Shown here piece by piece: positions 37,983 to 51,155 of a DNA stretch of 64,000 bases (its first letter is position 1; each line of letters begins with the position of its first letter). The position numbers and the translations under genes were made by a program. The notes below the pieces were generated by a model. That model was not told the DNA's origin. It saw only the letters and a program-made list of their open reading frames with translations, and made no database searches. The DNA lies in the NCBI GenBank assembly GCA_947172415.1, contig OX359189.1, forward strand, positions 7,640,501 through 7,704,500. Direction: 5' to 3'. The DNA is from Chondrosia reniformis (lineage: Eukaryota; Porifera; Demospongiae; Chondrillida; Chondrillidae).

Positions 37983-40303
37983 CTCACATATCACAGCTGT
38001 GGGCTCCTTTTATATTTAGCCTTTACTGATACAATCAGTACACTCATTAAATTGGTTGATTCATTTAGACCAGATCAGGCAGCGAGCCTGCATGAATATG
38101 TACGTATGTATATAGGTGTAGAAATGTTTGTCTAGGTCATTAACTGGTAATTAAGTCATTATATTACTTTTTGATGTTGTTCAAATTCCATGCATTCATA
38201 CATTAATGCATCTTATATCATTGAAGTGTCTAAGATATGTGTGACCTATGTAAGAGACATACCAACTGTCCAGTATTTAAAGGAGGAGGTAGCCTCTTAA
38301 GATCAATGCTGACATGTGTGCAACCTTGTGGTTACCGTTTCCTACTACTTGGTAATGACTTCAGGTTACTTTTCTAAGGATTCCTTTTAATGTGTGTATG
38401 TATATGTACACATTTGCTTGCTGTGACAAGAATTTGTGTGGGTTTATCATAAATGTTTCACTAAATTACTTACGTACCTTCAGACAGGCCTTTGATAGTG
38501 AGCAGGAAGTACAGGCTGTAATTGTAGGCTTTCCCATATTATTCTGGTCATGCGCTGAAATCATAGCCTATGAGGAAGGAAACCTCAACTTATTTTGTCA
38601 AGCAGCAGTTTTATCATAGTACACTTAATAGGCTTGTTAATCCTTCTTTAAGTTGCATCTAAAAGATTTTCACAGTATTGAGCTGTGTCTCCTATATCTT
38701 TGTGATTTTATGATCACCTTCTTATGACAGCATGTTCCCTTAAATATTATGTTATGTAATCCCTTTGTTTTTCCATTTGAATCTATGACATTATTTCTTT
38801 CATTTTACAGGCAGATCAAATAACTGAACTCACACAGCCACTATGTGATTATTGTCGCTAATACACATTAACATTAAAAAACTTTCTTTTTAAATCTTTC
38901 TGTTTTGAAACTTTGAGACTTAATGCATTATGTTCAGTCCCTCTTTTTATGTCACCCCTTTCCACCGTTACCTTACTCAAGCATATATATGTAGCACTTT
39001 ATAATCACAAATGTACGTACGTATACTGATATATGTATTATATGTGCTTTTGTGATTGCTATAAAAAAAACTGTAAGTTCATTTATATTTAATTTACACA
39101 TTCTACATAATATATATATATATAATTATGTAGTTCAGTAGGGACTACATGTGTAGTGTATACGTACGTATATAACCAAAGGAGGGCAAAACAACTGTAT
39201 ACGGTTCTTTGATGATTTTTAATCTTTTGATAACTTGGAGGCAATCACTGGTAGCCATTTTAATAGGCCTTTGGTCCCCCAGCTAAAATAAGACTTCTTA
39301 TAGTCACTTGGCTGATAGGTGTATATAATATCATACATGTACAGTGATTATATATGTACGTATATATATATATGCACTCTTTCCTCACATTCACTAACTA
39401 TGGCATATATACGTACATGTGATAAGGCATATGTAAAGCTTATTTTGATGGAAGTCAAAGATTGAAATATCACACGTGTACACGTTCACCACCTCAAGGT
39501 AAATCATCTTTCAATTTCTTGTCACAAAGGGAAGTGAACACAATTATTTAATAAATAATGTGTATATATATATGTGATCATAAAAGTTTAAAAATGTATT
39601 ATAATTTTATAAATGATAAATGTTAACTAGATCTCTAGAATATATATGACTTTCAGACCAAACTTCAGACTCTTCATAATATATACATGATTACCGCAAA
39701 TTATTTAAAACACCCTAATATATGCTATTCCAAAAACTATATTATGCCTATAATTACTCAGACTATTGACTTGAGGCAAACCTATATATGGAGTATAATA
39801 TACATATATTGGGTGAGGATACAGTTAGACTTCTTTTCTTCCTTTCTCCACTCAGCCATGCTCTATGTATATTACGTATATATACGTATATAACATTAAT
39901 ATTGCATATAATACTGTTATATACATGTTCTCGAGCTTATTTCTAATTGCACAAAGTAAACAGCTATTATATTATCCTATTGATACCTCAAGTACAGCCG
40001 CTATTATAATATATATATATATTATATGAAACATTTATTGAACTTCAAAAGCTGTCTATATATACATTTTGTTATTATAATAAATTATTGACTTTAAGTA
40101 AATGCCAAGTCAAAAATGAGCTTAGTGTAAAGATTAAAAAGACTGAAATCCACAAATATTACGGTGGCCAAAGGGAGCTGATTGTTTCGATCATGGTTCA
40201 AGTGATATAAAATGCTAAAATTAAATACGTACGTCATGGAATAAAAAGTTGTCAGGTTGTCAGTGATTGAAATTGGTTTCTCCTATGAGCAGTCTGGATT
40301 TAA

Positions 40304-42157
40304 TTATGACGAAGATTCTTGTAAGACACTTCTGTCCTTTAAGTAAGCTGAGTGCCATGTACCTCGAATTTCTTCAAGGTCTTGTTTCCTGAAGCCATTT
40401 TGTTTGACTTTGTTATGAAAGGTATGGAGGATTTGAATAAATTTGATGTGATGCGGATTTCTGGCATTTTGCTCAATATACTTCCATCCAGTATTTTCAC
40501 ATAATTTAGCAAGGGCAACCTCTGTATAGCAGTAGTTGTATTTGAACATCATATTATTTCCCTTTGTGATAATTCCCTGATTGTAATAGTACCTAATACC
40601 GCGACTCATGGTGTCGTAATTCATTTTTGGCTTGTTTTTGGATCTCCCCCATAGATGTGCCACCTCGTCTGTGTCTAGAATAGCAAATTCAGCCACTTCC
40701 TTATTGACCCATCTTATCATATCATACTGGCTCTCATTTGTCAAGAGTTCTAGGAAGAAACTCCACAGTTCCGGAGTTGCTATAAAACAGCAAAATGATA
40801 TACTTTCACAATCAACTCAAACCATTGAAAAGCACAATCACTTGTATTGTCTATATATACAGTGACTAGACTCCTGATTCGATGGGTAGAAATCCATTAC
40901 ACAGACCCATACATTTTTAGAACTATTGTCATACTACACTATTATCTATAGGGCTGACTGTTACAATATTTTATGGAGAAGGTTCATGAGAAATGTATAA
41001 TATACTCACTTGTTTTCTTTTGAACTTCTTCTTGTGACGAATTAGACTTGTTTAAGGACTGCCTCAATTGGTCCATGTCATTTTTAACTTTTTTCTTATA
41101 GAGGGCCATAACATTGACAAGTAGTTCACTTAGCCCCATTGTAGCATCAAACACAGGTTGGGGTGGGGGAGAAATGAAATCCAACGTGCTGCTAATGTTT
41201 GCACGAGAAATACTTTGTCTCTTCTGTGAGATGGAAGTAATACTGCTAGCACTTGAAGTGGACAGAGGAGCTAGTGTTGCTTCAATATGAGGGTCGGACC
41301 TTTCCCCAACAATTACTGATGTTGGTTGAGATAAGGAGAGGGAGGAGGGGCTTGTAAAGCTCTGCTTTGCTGTACTAGGGGCTACTTGGATTGGAGTTAA
41401 GGGAGGTCTTGCCGCAGAAACTGGTTGTAAGACTGGGTTCCACAAGGATGGAAAAGTCCTGGTTGCCATGGGAGACAAGAAGGGTAGCACACTTGTTGAC
41501 TGCAACTGTGTAGATAAGCTTGTACTCTTGGGAAGTGAGGGCCACAAGGGAGAAGTTGCAAGAGGGACAGGAATTCCAATTCCCCTTGGCCAGCCTGGTT
41601 AATTAAATAAAAAAGATTAAAGGTTAACATCTTCTTTTAATTGTATCTATCACTCTAAACCATGATCTTATTTACTTACAGTATGATAATCTAATAGTAT
41701 TATAGTCGCGACTATAATAAGGGGCTGTCCCTATTTATCATATATACCAAAATACACTATGGAGAGAAAGCAAATATATCTTACCTAGTGGAGAGGTGAG
41801 AATTGAACTTAAAAAAGGATTTCGCGATGACATTGCTAATCTTTGCATAGCAAACAATGCAGACGGATTTTGGACTGGCTGGACTGGAAATGGGATTGAT
41901 GGATGCAGGGAATGTGATGGTAACTGCTGCATGGCTGGGTCAGGCGTTGCTTGCGATCTTTCACCATATATTTCCGAATCTGACAAGGTTTTAGTTCGCT
42001 TAGCCGCTGGCATTTCTTCAGGCGTCTTCGGGGATGGTCTTCTGCCTCTGCGCGCAGCATAGTCTAGCCCTGGATCCTCAGGAGTCTCTGCTTCAAAAGC
42101 GGATCCCAAACTCTTACTGCGAATCCGTTTAGGTTGCATAGGAACGATGCACATCAT
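40304..42157 (-). CDS. ETS transcription factor without Pointed domain
   Basis: Three exons: 42157-41785, 41594-41010, 40779-40304; 1434 bases, 477 residues. Exon 1 is basic with a likely nuclear-localisation stretch (MQPKRIRSK, AAKRTKT). Exon 2 is Ser/Pro-rich. Exon 3 carries the ETS domain: TPELWSFFLELLTNESQYDM, VAHLWGRSKNKPKMNYDTM and recognition helix SRGIRYYYN, again with both arginines. The ETS domains and their C-terminal flanks (TEVALAKLCENTGW here, [14 protein letters not shown] in the other gene) are close, and both ETS exons begin after a phase-1 intron, so the two genes are paralogues in tail-to-tail order. This one is shorter, lacks a Pointed domain and lacks the long Gln/Ala tail. 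A second ATG two codons after the first gives a nearly identical start. Confidence 0.88.
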
Positions 42158-44606
42158 TGTAACGTAGTAGCTGGGAATAAGACTGACAAACGTTCAAACA
42201 TCATATTATTATGCATAATGCTAGGATCAGCTAGCCTTTATAAACACCAACTGTAGGGCTAGCGGAAACCGCTGCGAGGCGTTAAACCACAAATATTGTA
42301 TTATATGACCTCCTTGCCGGATGCCGTCTCCTGTGAGGTGTAGATTTTTGGTTCCAATTGCTGAGATTCTTGCGGTAATGGTCGGAAGAATTCCATATTT
42401 GATCAACCCTCTGAGTTATGAATGTAATTACATGGACTGCATTTTTTAACGAGTACGTCCATTACCCTAGAAACAGTCTTATCTCTGAAGTACGCTCAGT
42501 CTTTTGATCACGGGTTTGTGACTTCCTTCCTTGAAAATTAGAATATTAATAAATTCATTTTCAAAGACAACACTGATTTTCATAATTTATTAAAGGTTTA
42601 AAAGTGTATTATAACCTTAAAAGTTGTAGTACTGTAATGAAACTAATGTTTTGAATGACTTCTTTATCATGATTTTAATATTACAAAAAAAAACTTTAAA
42701 GTATATGGTATCTTAGATTTTTCATGAAAAAGCTACTAAAATGTTCATGCATATATGTTGGACCTATAAAATTGTAGTTATAATAACAGTTTGCCCTCAC
42801 ATTAGACGGGACATTCCTTGCATACTCTTGTATCCTTTTTACATTGGCCATGACAAGGTGTACAAGGGAATCTGTAATTGTATATATGTTGAGTTACATT
42901 CTTCTATGTACTGAGAAATGTGGAATTATTCACATGGAAGTGCTTCATTCTCCTGTCAAATCTTTGGATTAGGGAGTACTTATAGTTCAGTTCTGTTTTC
43001 AAGAAAATGTTGGATATCCACACCTATAACTTCCTGCTAGCCCAATTTTCTGTAATGATCTAATTTTTAACAATGATTGACCTACATCAAAAATATCAGT
43101 ACTAGTCACAGCAAACTCGTACTTGGAAATGGTAACACTATACAACATGATATAACATCCTCACATGACACAATACAGAACATTAATTACACAAAAGGAA
43201 GCTGCCTTATTCGCTAGTTCCTCATGCTGTATATACACAGTATGTACATATATTAGCTTTCATATCCTCTTCACTTCCAGTAGATTGGGTATGGCCGGGA
43301 TACAGACATTAAAACACAATTAACTCACCAAGTCATAATAACTCAAGCTAACACATTCAAACGGGCGGAAACCTTATTCTATCAATATGTACATTTAAAA
43401 CTATTGTTACAACTACACATTCAAATACTTAATTACAAGGCAAACACATTCCTGGCTTATTACGGCCATAGTGAGAACATAAGCACGCTAACTAGTATGT
43501 ATGCATTGATTCAATGGAGATTCTTAAACTCTCTGTAATATGTTCTTACTTCCTTTGTGGGTTTGACATCATTATTAAAATACAGAATTTGGTTTCTTTG
43601 ATATGCAAATTAAACAGCAATAAAGGTGTACCATCACAATTATGGCTTGCTTTAATCAGTGACATCATTTAAAATAAGTACTACTCTTTTTTCTACATAT
43701 TATAATTTATGATTTCACTGACAGCGCTACAGTTCAATCTTATTGTCTCAAATGCTAATGTGTAAAAAGGTTTAAATTATACAACCGACAGTCCAAAGGT
43801 CCTACAGTGACTTCAAAAGTACTTAATATAACACTTCAGCCTTCTCAAATATAACATACCCACTCTATTATTATGCCAAATATACTAATGAGATGAATGA
43901 AATGGCTAACAATATCCTTCCCATTGTCCCTAGAGAAGGGTGGCTTAACATAATAAAAAGAACAATGATTGAGCAATGAAAGCTAACAAAGGACTCCCTG
44001 TAATATCCTTGCATTAGTCCTAGCCCATACAATACATACTATTTAAAACATTCAAATCAAGAAGAATTCAGTTCAAAGGGTTGGAGAAATTTAATTATTG
44101 ATCCGTTTTAGTCAAAAGCTAAAGCTAAAACCTAGTACACAACTGATACAACGCTATCATAGTATTCAAGGAGTGTAGAGGTATTTATCATATATTGCAT
44201 TACAATGTAATAGAATAGTCTTATATCCTAAAGCGATGGTCTTTATAAACATGGAGAGACTTCATTAACCTCAATTTGATTTGTATTACCTGCGAGATTG
44301 AGCCACATTAGCTAAGTCAGTCAGTGTAACCAAATACAGCTATGATCAACTGTACAAAGAGGAAGGTAACATTTGCACGAGACTGTTGCTTTCTTGACGA
44401 AAGAGAACGCAAATGTAACGCAGAGGTGGAGTCAGCTTCATCAAGGGTGTGTCCGTCCCATTTTCTCTTCGAATCAGTGAGGTTCATGTAAGCGTTACAC
44501 CTTCCTAAAGTTCTAAGTGTATAGAACAAAGTTTTAATCCTTTCAGTACATGCCGGCGCATTCTAGATAATGATGATTTCTTTATATTCTGTGTTTAGGC
44601 GGAAAT
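42158..44606. other. intergenic DNA
   Basis: 2.4 kb between the divergent starts of the second ETS gene and the sushi receptor. I see no exon or RNA gene here. Near 42260 there is a short palindrome, agcggaaaccgct. A 22-base match to the dispersed repeat end (atggtatcttagatttttcatg) lies near 42705-42726. Confidence 0.6.
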
Positions 44607-47600
44607 ATGTATGCAGTGAACTCTCTATTAATTTTCTTGCTCCTCCTATTATTTGAGAATGTTTCAAGTAAGAGCTCGCAACACCTTTTATGCTTTGATG
44701 TAATTGTAAACCATAAGATTGATATTGATAATCATACTTTTCTCTTATATTAAGGTCAATCGGCTTCTTCCGATACTGTTATATCCTTTGTACATGGTAT
44801 GAATATGGAGGATAACGAAGAGGTCTCAGCAGTTTACGTGACGACACCAGTGACCGGTGTATCGGTGGAATTCACCGTGTCGGTGCCAGCTCTGCGCTGG
44901 ACAGCTACTGGAGTGTGCAGAAACGGCGAATTCACTACAATCCAACTTCCTGACGACCTTGGACAAAGCGGAGTAGCTGTCTGGGCTAACAATGGAGAAG
45001 AAATCACCCTAATTAGTGGCAATTTTGGTGTTAATGAACTTTCATCTGATCTCTTCCAACCCTTTGTAACTCACACTGACCAAAGTTGCGCAGGATCCTG
45101 CTTTTACTATGGAGTATCTTATGGTTGGCAGAATTTCCCAGAATTTACCTCATTTTTATCAGCAGTAGTACGGAAAGAAGCAACTCGTATAGAAATAGCT
45201 CCTGTAGTGGATTGTACAGTCATGGCACAGGGCAGGGAATATATATTAAGGGTTGGGGATGACGTGCTGGAGTTGGACATGAACAGTTTTGAAACCATAT
45301 ACATAACATCCAGTGCAGATTTAACAGGAACCATTATACAATCCACTACTCCACTTTCCCTAACTGGAGGACATCAATGTGTTCAAATACCAAATCCTAA
45401 AGTATCTTGTAGCCACATTAGTGAACAAATACCACCATTGGATATATGGGAAACTGATTATGTTGCCGTGCCAACCAAAAGAGAACAGGCATATGACATC
45501 TTTCGAATTGTATCTGCCTATGATGATACAACTGTGAATATGATTTGCAGTAACAGATCAAGTTCCTCTTTACTTTTAAATAGAGGGGAGTTTTCTGATG
45601 TGACAATTGATTCAACTGTAGCTTGCTCAGTGGTTGCTAATCGAATAATCCTCTTGGTTCAATATAGCACTGGATTCTCACTTAACAACATTTCTGGTGA
45701 TCCTTTTATGGCTCTTGTGCCGCCAGTGAACTGGTATTCTAATAACCCGACCTTTGTCAGTCCAGGTCATCTCAATGATGGATATCCTTTCGAAAACTTT
45801 GCCAACATTATTGTACTTTCTGATTATTACAATTTAGATGACCTTTACTTGGATAATGTAGCCTTTTCAGAGATTTACCGAAATAGGAGCTTTGAAAGCA
45901 TGTCTGTTGGGAATGAAAATGGCCAGACATATCATACAATTCAGCTGAGTGTGAATCCTGGATCACATTTCATTAGTCATAGTCGTATTGAAGCTACAAT
46001 AGGAGTAACAGCATACGGGCTATCTGATCAAGACTCTTACGGATATTCTGTTTCTAGACCTGGTGAGTATGCATTAACATTTCAATTTAGTTAATTTATA
46101 GTACCTTCTAATTAATAATGTCTACACACCTCTTTTTCATAGGTTTCATAGGTTCAGTCCTTTGAATATCAAAATTTCCTAGACCAACTTATATATGGCT
46201 TAAAACTTAAAATAGATAATGGATGAGTAACAATTTCTTCTTTTTTCCTTTCGTTACTGGGTCATCATTTTCTGGAAAATTTTACCTAATTTTACCAAGC
46301 CTACATTAGTGGAACACACCATTGATCCTCTTTAATGTGTTTGTTTCATGCTGTTGGTAACATATCTCGATTTTTATATTTTGCTATGTGTCTTCAATAA
46401 AGGTGCCTGCCGAGTTCCCAATGTAGAATCATCTGGTGGCTCTTTTGGCAAGCTGCCACTGGAAATTCCAGCTGGGAGAGAAATAAATTTCGAATGCCAA
46501 AGTGGATTCTATCTTAAAGAGGGAGGAGTCTTGGTTTGTCAGCACAATGGTATATGGACCGGAGAAGTTCCTAGATGTGAAAGTATGTACGTAGCTTTAG
46601 AATCACAACTTGACTATCACAATTTTCATTTTGAAATGACAACATTTGTTTTTTTTCTGTAATCTTCAGGATACTGTGAACCACCTCCTGATCCAAACAA
46701 TGGATTATTCCTTAATGTGCCCGCCTATCCCACACCTAACACAGCCATTACTTTTAATTGTGACCCAGATTACAATGTAGCAAAGGGAACTTGGATTGTT
46801 TGTCTTGAAGATGGTACTTGGAGTGGAGAGATGCCCATTTGTGCAAGTATGGCTATTACAGGAATTTCTCCTTAATTAATGTCTAGTAATTTATATACTG
46901 ATTACCAAAAAATTAATGGCACTCACACAACAATTAGCTACTTTTGTAAACCTTGTAATCTTACTCTCTTTTATGCAGAGACGTGTCCTAAACCAGATCC
47001 AATAGGAAATGGGAGTTTTATTAATCTGCCTGAGGTTCATTACCTTGGTGACATTGTTGCGCCAAGGTGTAACTTTGGGTTTGAAATGGTTGTTGGCGGG
47101 AGCCTAACCTGTGGAGAAAATGGCCGCTGGGAGGGATATTTTCCATACTGTTTGTGTGAGCATGTTTTTGATAGTATATCACTTTAATTCATCTGTTGTT
47201 TGAACTGTCTTTCTTGACTGAAGTTTAGTTTTCTTGTAGAACCAGAAAAATTAGGCAATATTATGAGTACAGATAAGATTTAGTTTATGATTCTGTCCTA
47301 AAGTATTCAATGAAATTACTCTTTCATATAAAACTGTATTAGTCTCATAACAACTTATATAATTAGGTGTCTGCTATCAAAGGACAGTACTGTAGACATG
47401 TTAAATGTCACCAGGATTTACTTTATACAGTTTGGTTTTTACACAGATGCATGCCCTCTACCAAGTCCTCCAGAAAGTGGTTTCTATTCACCTGAAGTCA
47501 ATGAGAGAATGGTGCGTCAAGGAAGCATCGTTACAGTGGCTTGCAACGAGGGCTATATATTGTATGGCACTGAAAGCCTTACATGTTTGGAGAATGGTAC

Positions 47601-49681
47601 TTGGCAAGGAAATGCTCTCTGTTTGCGTGAGTATAACTACTTGCAGCCTATATATAAGAAAAGCTTTATTTAAAATATCCTAGTAACATGCATTTCTAGT
47701 GTCAACTATTCCCTTCTTTTCGGGCATAGCTGATGTCTATACCTGTCCGGTGACAGCAAGGGAGAGAGCAGGTAATGTAATACATGTATTTGAGAGTATC
47801 AAATAATGCACATCATGTCTATACCGTTCAACTGGTCACGTAAGTGTAATAATTTACATATAGACAATATCTACAGATGATGGATTAGCTTATATTATAG
47901 CAGTACATGTGTCCAGGCCTCTAACTGACTCAAATTGGGAGTTTGTCATATTAGAATGATTAAATAATGCTTGGATGATAATTAATTGTACATTAATCCT
48001 TTTCTCTGCTGCTGCTCATAGCTTGGGGCCTGTTTGGTGTCTTTTTTGTGATCACACTAATTGGTGTACTCATTATTGGAGTGATCCTGTTTGTTAGATG
48101 TGCAGCTACCAGATGTACAAACAGCCAAGGTTCGTATTATGATGCTAAGCTCTAAAAAACTGGACTTTTAGGCTCGCAAATACATGTACACATGTACATA
48201 TACATGTAGTGCATATTTATGCCTGTAAAATGATAAAGGTACATACTAAATTAGTGTTAAAACGGTTGTGGTCTGGTATATAACCCCTTTGTCATGAAAT
48301 ATCCTGTATTATAAGATATAATCGACATATGTACGTATATACTACTAATAATAATGCTTTGAAGGTTGGCATAGGCATAGGCATATATGTACATACCATC
48401 CCTACTTAAAACTTAATAGCACTGTTGTACTCCTTGACATATAGGACGATAGTAGCCATATAAGCTAGATATACATACTGACACATGTAATGATGTCTTT
48501 CACCAAACTGTGCTTTAAATCCCCATTTCTGTAGTCTCATCTTTTAAGTCTCCAGAAAAATCTGTTATGATTAATTTTAGTACCGCTCTAAGTGACAATA
48601 GTAGCAATGAAGAATTTGATTTTAGCTCTCCAAAAAGGGGAGTGTCTGCCCCAAGAAGAAGAAGAAGACATAGTGGTAGTAGTGATGGTAATCAGAGTGA
48701 CAGTGAAGATTCCAGCGTTGGAGAGGTTATCGGTACAGGGCAGGGAGATGATTCTCAACTGGAAACTGGTAGAGAAAATGTAGAAATAGTTCAAAGAGAA
48801 GGAGGTGGAGGTGATGACGGCAACAGCAATCAAAGTGACAATGAATGTTTTGCTTTTGGAGCATCTAAAGTTGCCCATACAGAACAAGGAACCCTTTCTG
48901 AGTTGCAAACTGGGAGAGAGAATGTGGAAATAGAACCAGGAGAAGGTGATACTGCAACATGAGTAAACTAAAACTACCTACAACCTTTATTCTACAGTAA
49001 AGGCCTTCAGAAGAGGATACAAGAGTCCTCTCTTTATTCTTCTGCTCCAGTGGGCCAGACAGCTGTTTCTGTGGTGGTACCACCCTTCATCAGTGACCCT
49101 GGAAGTCTATCTGAAAGCTATTCTTTGAGTCCTTATATAATCCTCCTTAGATATGTGTTAGATCTGAATTCTGAATAGAGATAACGTTTACTTTATGTAT
49201 CCTATCATATCCAATTGTAGAGGATTATAGTAAGACTATTGAAATTGAGTTTGGTGGTGATACCTCAGGTGATCGTGTTGAAGATGAACCAGAAGCTGAG
49301 GAGGAAATAAAAGGTAGTACACATGGATATTCAATGGCAAGGACAAGGACAATCTTTGAGATGTTCTATCTTTAGTATTTTAAATGTCTAGACACACGGT
49401 TTGTTTTTCTGGGAATCATGTTTTGGCCCTAGAGGTCTTCTTTCTATAGGAACTAAAGATGACCATCTACAAGGACATTGTTAGTTTTTTTTGTTTTTGT
49501 TCCAATTTTAGACGATTCAGAGAGCAAATATTCTGAGGAGGGAGATCCAGAAAATATAGTGTCAGTAGTACCTTATGGCTTCCCCACAGATGAAGCAATG
49601 AAAGATCTGGATACAATTTTTGATTCATGGCCTGTCAGTGATGAACAAGCAAAACCTGGTTACAATGACAGCTTTATGTAG
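44607..49681 (+). CDS. IgGFc-binding/sushi-domain membrane receptor
   Basis: Eleven exons: 44607-44667, 44755-46062, 46403-46582, 46670-46846, 46979-47155, 47447-47626, 47730-47771, 48022-48129, 48535-48945, 49221-49313, 49512-49681; 2907 bases, 968 residues, all junctions phase 1. Order: signal peptide (MYAVNSLLIFLLLLLFENVS), a domain of about 430 residues like the N-terminal IgGFc-binding region of FCGBP-type proteins (GGHQCVQIPNPKVSCSHISE, QIPPLDIWETDYVAVPTKRE), four sushi/CCP domains each on its own exon (four cysteines and a ...W.G..P.C end), a linker, a transmembrane helix in exon 8 and a Ser/Asp/Glu-rich tail of about 225 residues. The tail repeats LxTGRENVEI twice and ends YNDSFM. Likely a cell-surface recognition or adhesion receptor; ligand unknown. 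A poly(A) signal AATAAA lies at 49710-49715. Confidence 0.85.
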
Positions 49682-49963
49682 CCTTGCGATTAGAACCAGG
49701 GGGCACCTCAATAAACTTTATATGTATACGTATGCACATGTACTTTCTTCTATAAACTTATAGTTGTGGTTGATCATGAATCTATATACTTTTGAATGAC
49801 ATTATAGTTACATATGTACTTGTGATCACAAAGGTTTTGTTGTCAGTTTGTAGACAAAGAATTTTCAAAAATAAAACATTTTACGAGTATTAAAATAGTT
49901 GCATAAACCTGAAAGTTATAAGAGAGTAAATTAATGTACATACACAGGTATACATAAAGCTTG

Positions 49964-50896
49964 TTATAGTTTGATTTCAATCCTCATCATATTAGGATCT
50001 TCTTGAGTCTTCTTGCTACTATACTTGTGCTGAAAGTATTCGTACAATAGTGCTCCTCCATTGGGCACTCGCTTTATAAACATGTCCTTTGTCATAAAGT
50101 TCAGACCATTTCCGTTAACTGGAAACCTCTCTGGTTTTAGATCAATCTGATGCGTCTCTGCTGCTTTCTGCAGCCAAATCCTAACATGCTCAGAACTCCA
50201 GTCTGCAGAATCTAATTAAAGATGGAGTATGCGATAAGGTCTAGCTACACCAGACCTATATTACATGGTTGGCTCATTTTGAACCTTGTAGTGTTTGGTT
50301 CGAATGTTCTGTTTTTTTTTAATATTAGGCACTCAAGGATTTTTTGTATATGAATTAAGATACTCAGCTACCAATACAATACTTATTATATGAATATTCT
50401 AAAACACCATTTTCCTATATATGGTTGTCATTAGGAAACATATGAATTAGATGGTTAACTAGGAGTATGACTTTGGAAACCCCTACAGAGCTTCGGATAC
50501 AGTGCATGCTGATTTATGCTGGTTCTTCCTTCACCACTAGACCATTTCAAAAGCACATCTGTATGAATAATTTGTCTGTGAGGAGGATACAGTTAAATGG
50601 TAACGGAAAGGGGACCATGTCCATAAACCAGTACTGTATTATACACTAAATATAACTGACTTTATGTTTGAACGTACAGTAGGAGTAAAAATGTTCATTG
50701 CAATTACATGAGTCAACATGTAAAAGTGATATTTGCCAGTTAAATGGAAAAGCAGAGAAGATTGACACGTTGAAACAAGTAAAATATGGTCTATCGATAC
50801 ATAAGAATATATTTGGCGGGTAGGCCCATAAATACACTAGGTCATTCTTGTAGTACCTTCTGGAAGCTGAACGTCACCATTATAGCTTGTTGTCAT
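49964..50896 (-). CDS. stand-alone Pointed (PNT/SAM) domain protein
   Basis: Two exons, 50896-50857 and 50202-49964, join at a phase-1 intron to give 279 bases and 92 residues. The product is essentially one Pointed domain: WSSEHVRIWLQKAAETHQID, then LKPERFPVNGNGLNFMTKDM, then a GGALLYEYFQHKYS helix, with short ends. The W...V..WL, F...G..L..(L/M)TK and LYEYFQH pattern is that of ETS-family Pointed domains, closest by eye to the ETV6 type. No ETS DNA-binding domain follows: the stop is in the same exon, and the neighbouring sushi receptor ends only 282 bases away on the other strand. By analogy with fly Mae/EDL it could bind and control ETS proteins; that is inference. Its start is 260 bases from the POLR3B ATG in head-to-head order. 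Confidence 0.75.
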
Positions 50897-51155
50897 AGCG
50901 GCGCACTACTTCCCTTCGACGATTTTATCCAAGGAATCGGATCAACTTCTGGTGTCTGTGGTGGGTTGCGATGAGAGGAAATGCGTTGCTACGCTTGCGG
51001 TTTGTGAATTCGTTAGCGTGTGTTTGCGTTTCAATCTGTCGCGTGCAGCTATTCTCAGCAAGCAGGCAAAGCAGGTAAGTTCTGCAAGAGATAGAGCTGA
51101 TGCTATCCCTTCGAAGTACTGTGATTCTATCTTATATCTTTTACTGTTTCTGTAG
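50897..51155. promoter_or_regulatory. head-to-head promoter of the Pointed-only gene and POLR3B
   Basis: The divergent starts are 259 bases apart. On the plus strand a probable non-coding first exon ends gcaaagcag|gtaagt at 51074, and its intron ends tttctgtag directly before the POLR3B ATG at 51156. An ACTTCCC word (complement GGGAAGT, ETS-like) is at 50908-50914, 12 bases from the Pointed-only start codon. Confidence 0.45.

Larger units (their letters stand above)
36801..40303. other. intergenic DNA between the tail-to-tail ETS genes
   Basis: 3.5 kb with no supportable gene. It contains an inverted-repeat element (37255-37388), a tRNA-like sequence (about 37908-37982), many TACGTA-type words and AT runs. 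The 3' untranslated regions of both ETS genes must lie at its two ends. Confidence 0.7.

Noticed and set aside
46079-46094. Stop soon after the IgGFc-binding exon, suggesting a secreted 430-residue protein
   Set aside because: A GT donor at 46063 joins in phase to the sushi exons; the stop is intronic, though an intron-retained secreted form is possible.
48865-49083. Minus-strand frame over the sushi receptor tail intron
   Set aside because: Lies largely in a dispersed repeat copy and antisense to coding sequence; no protein features.
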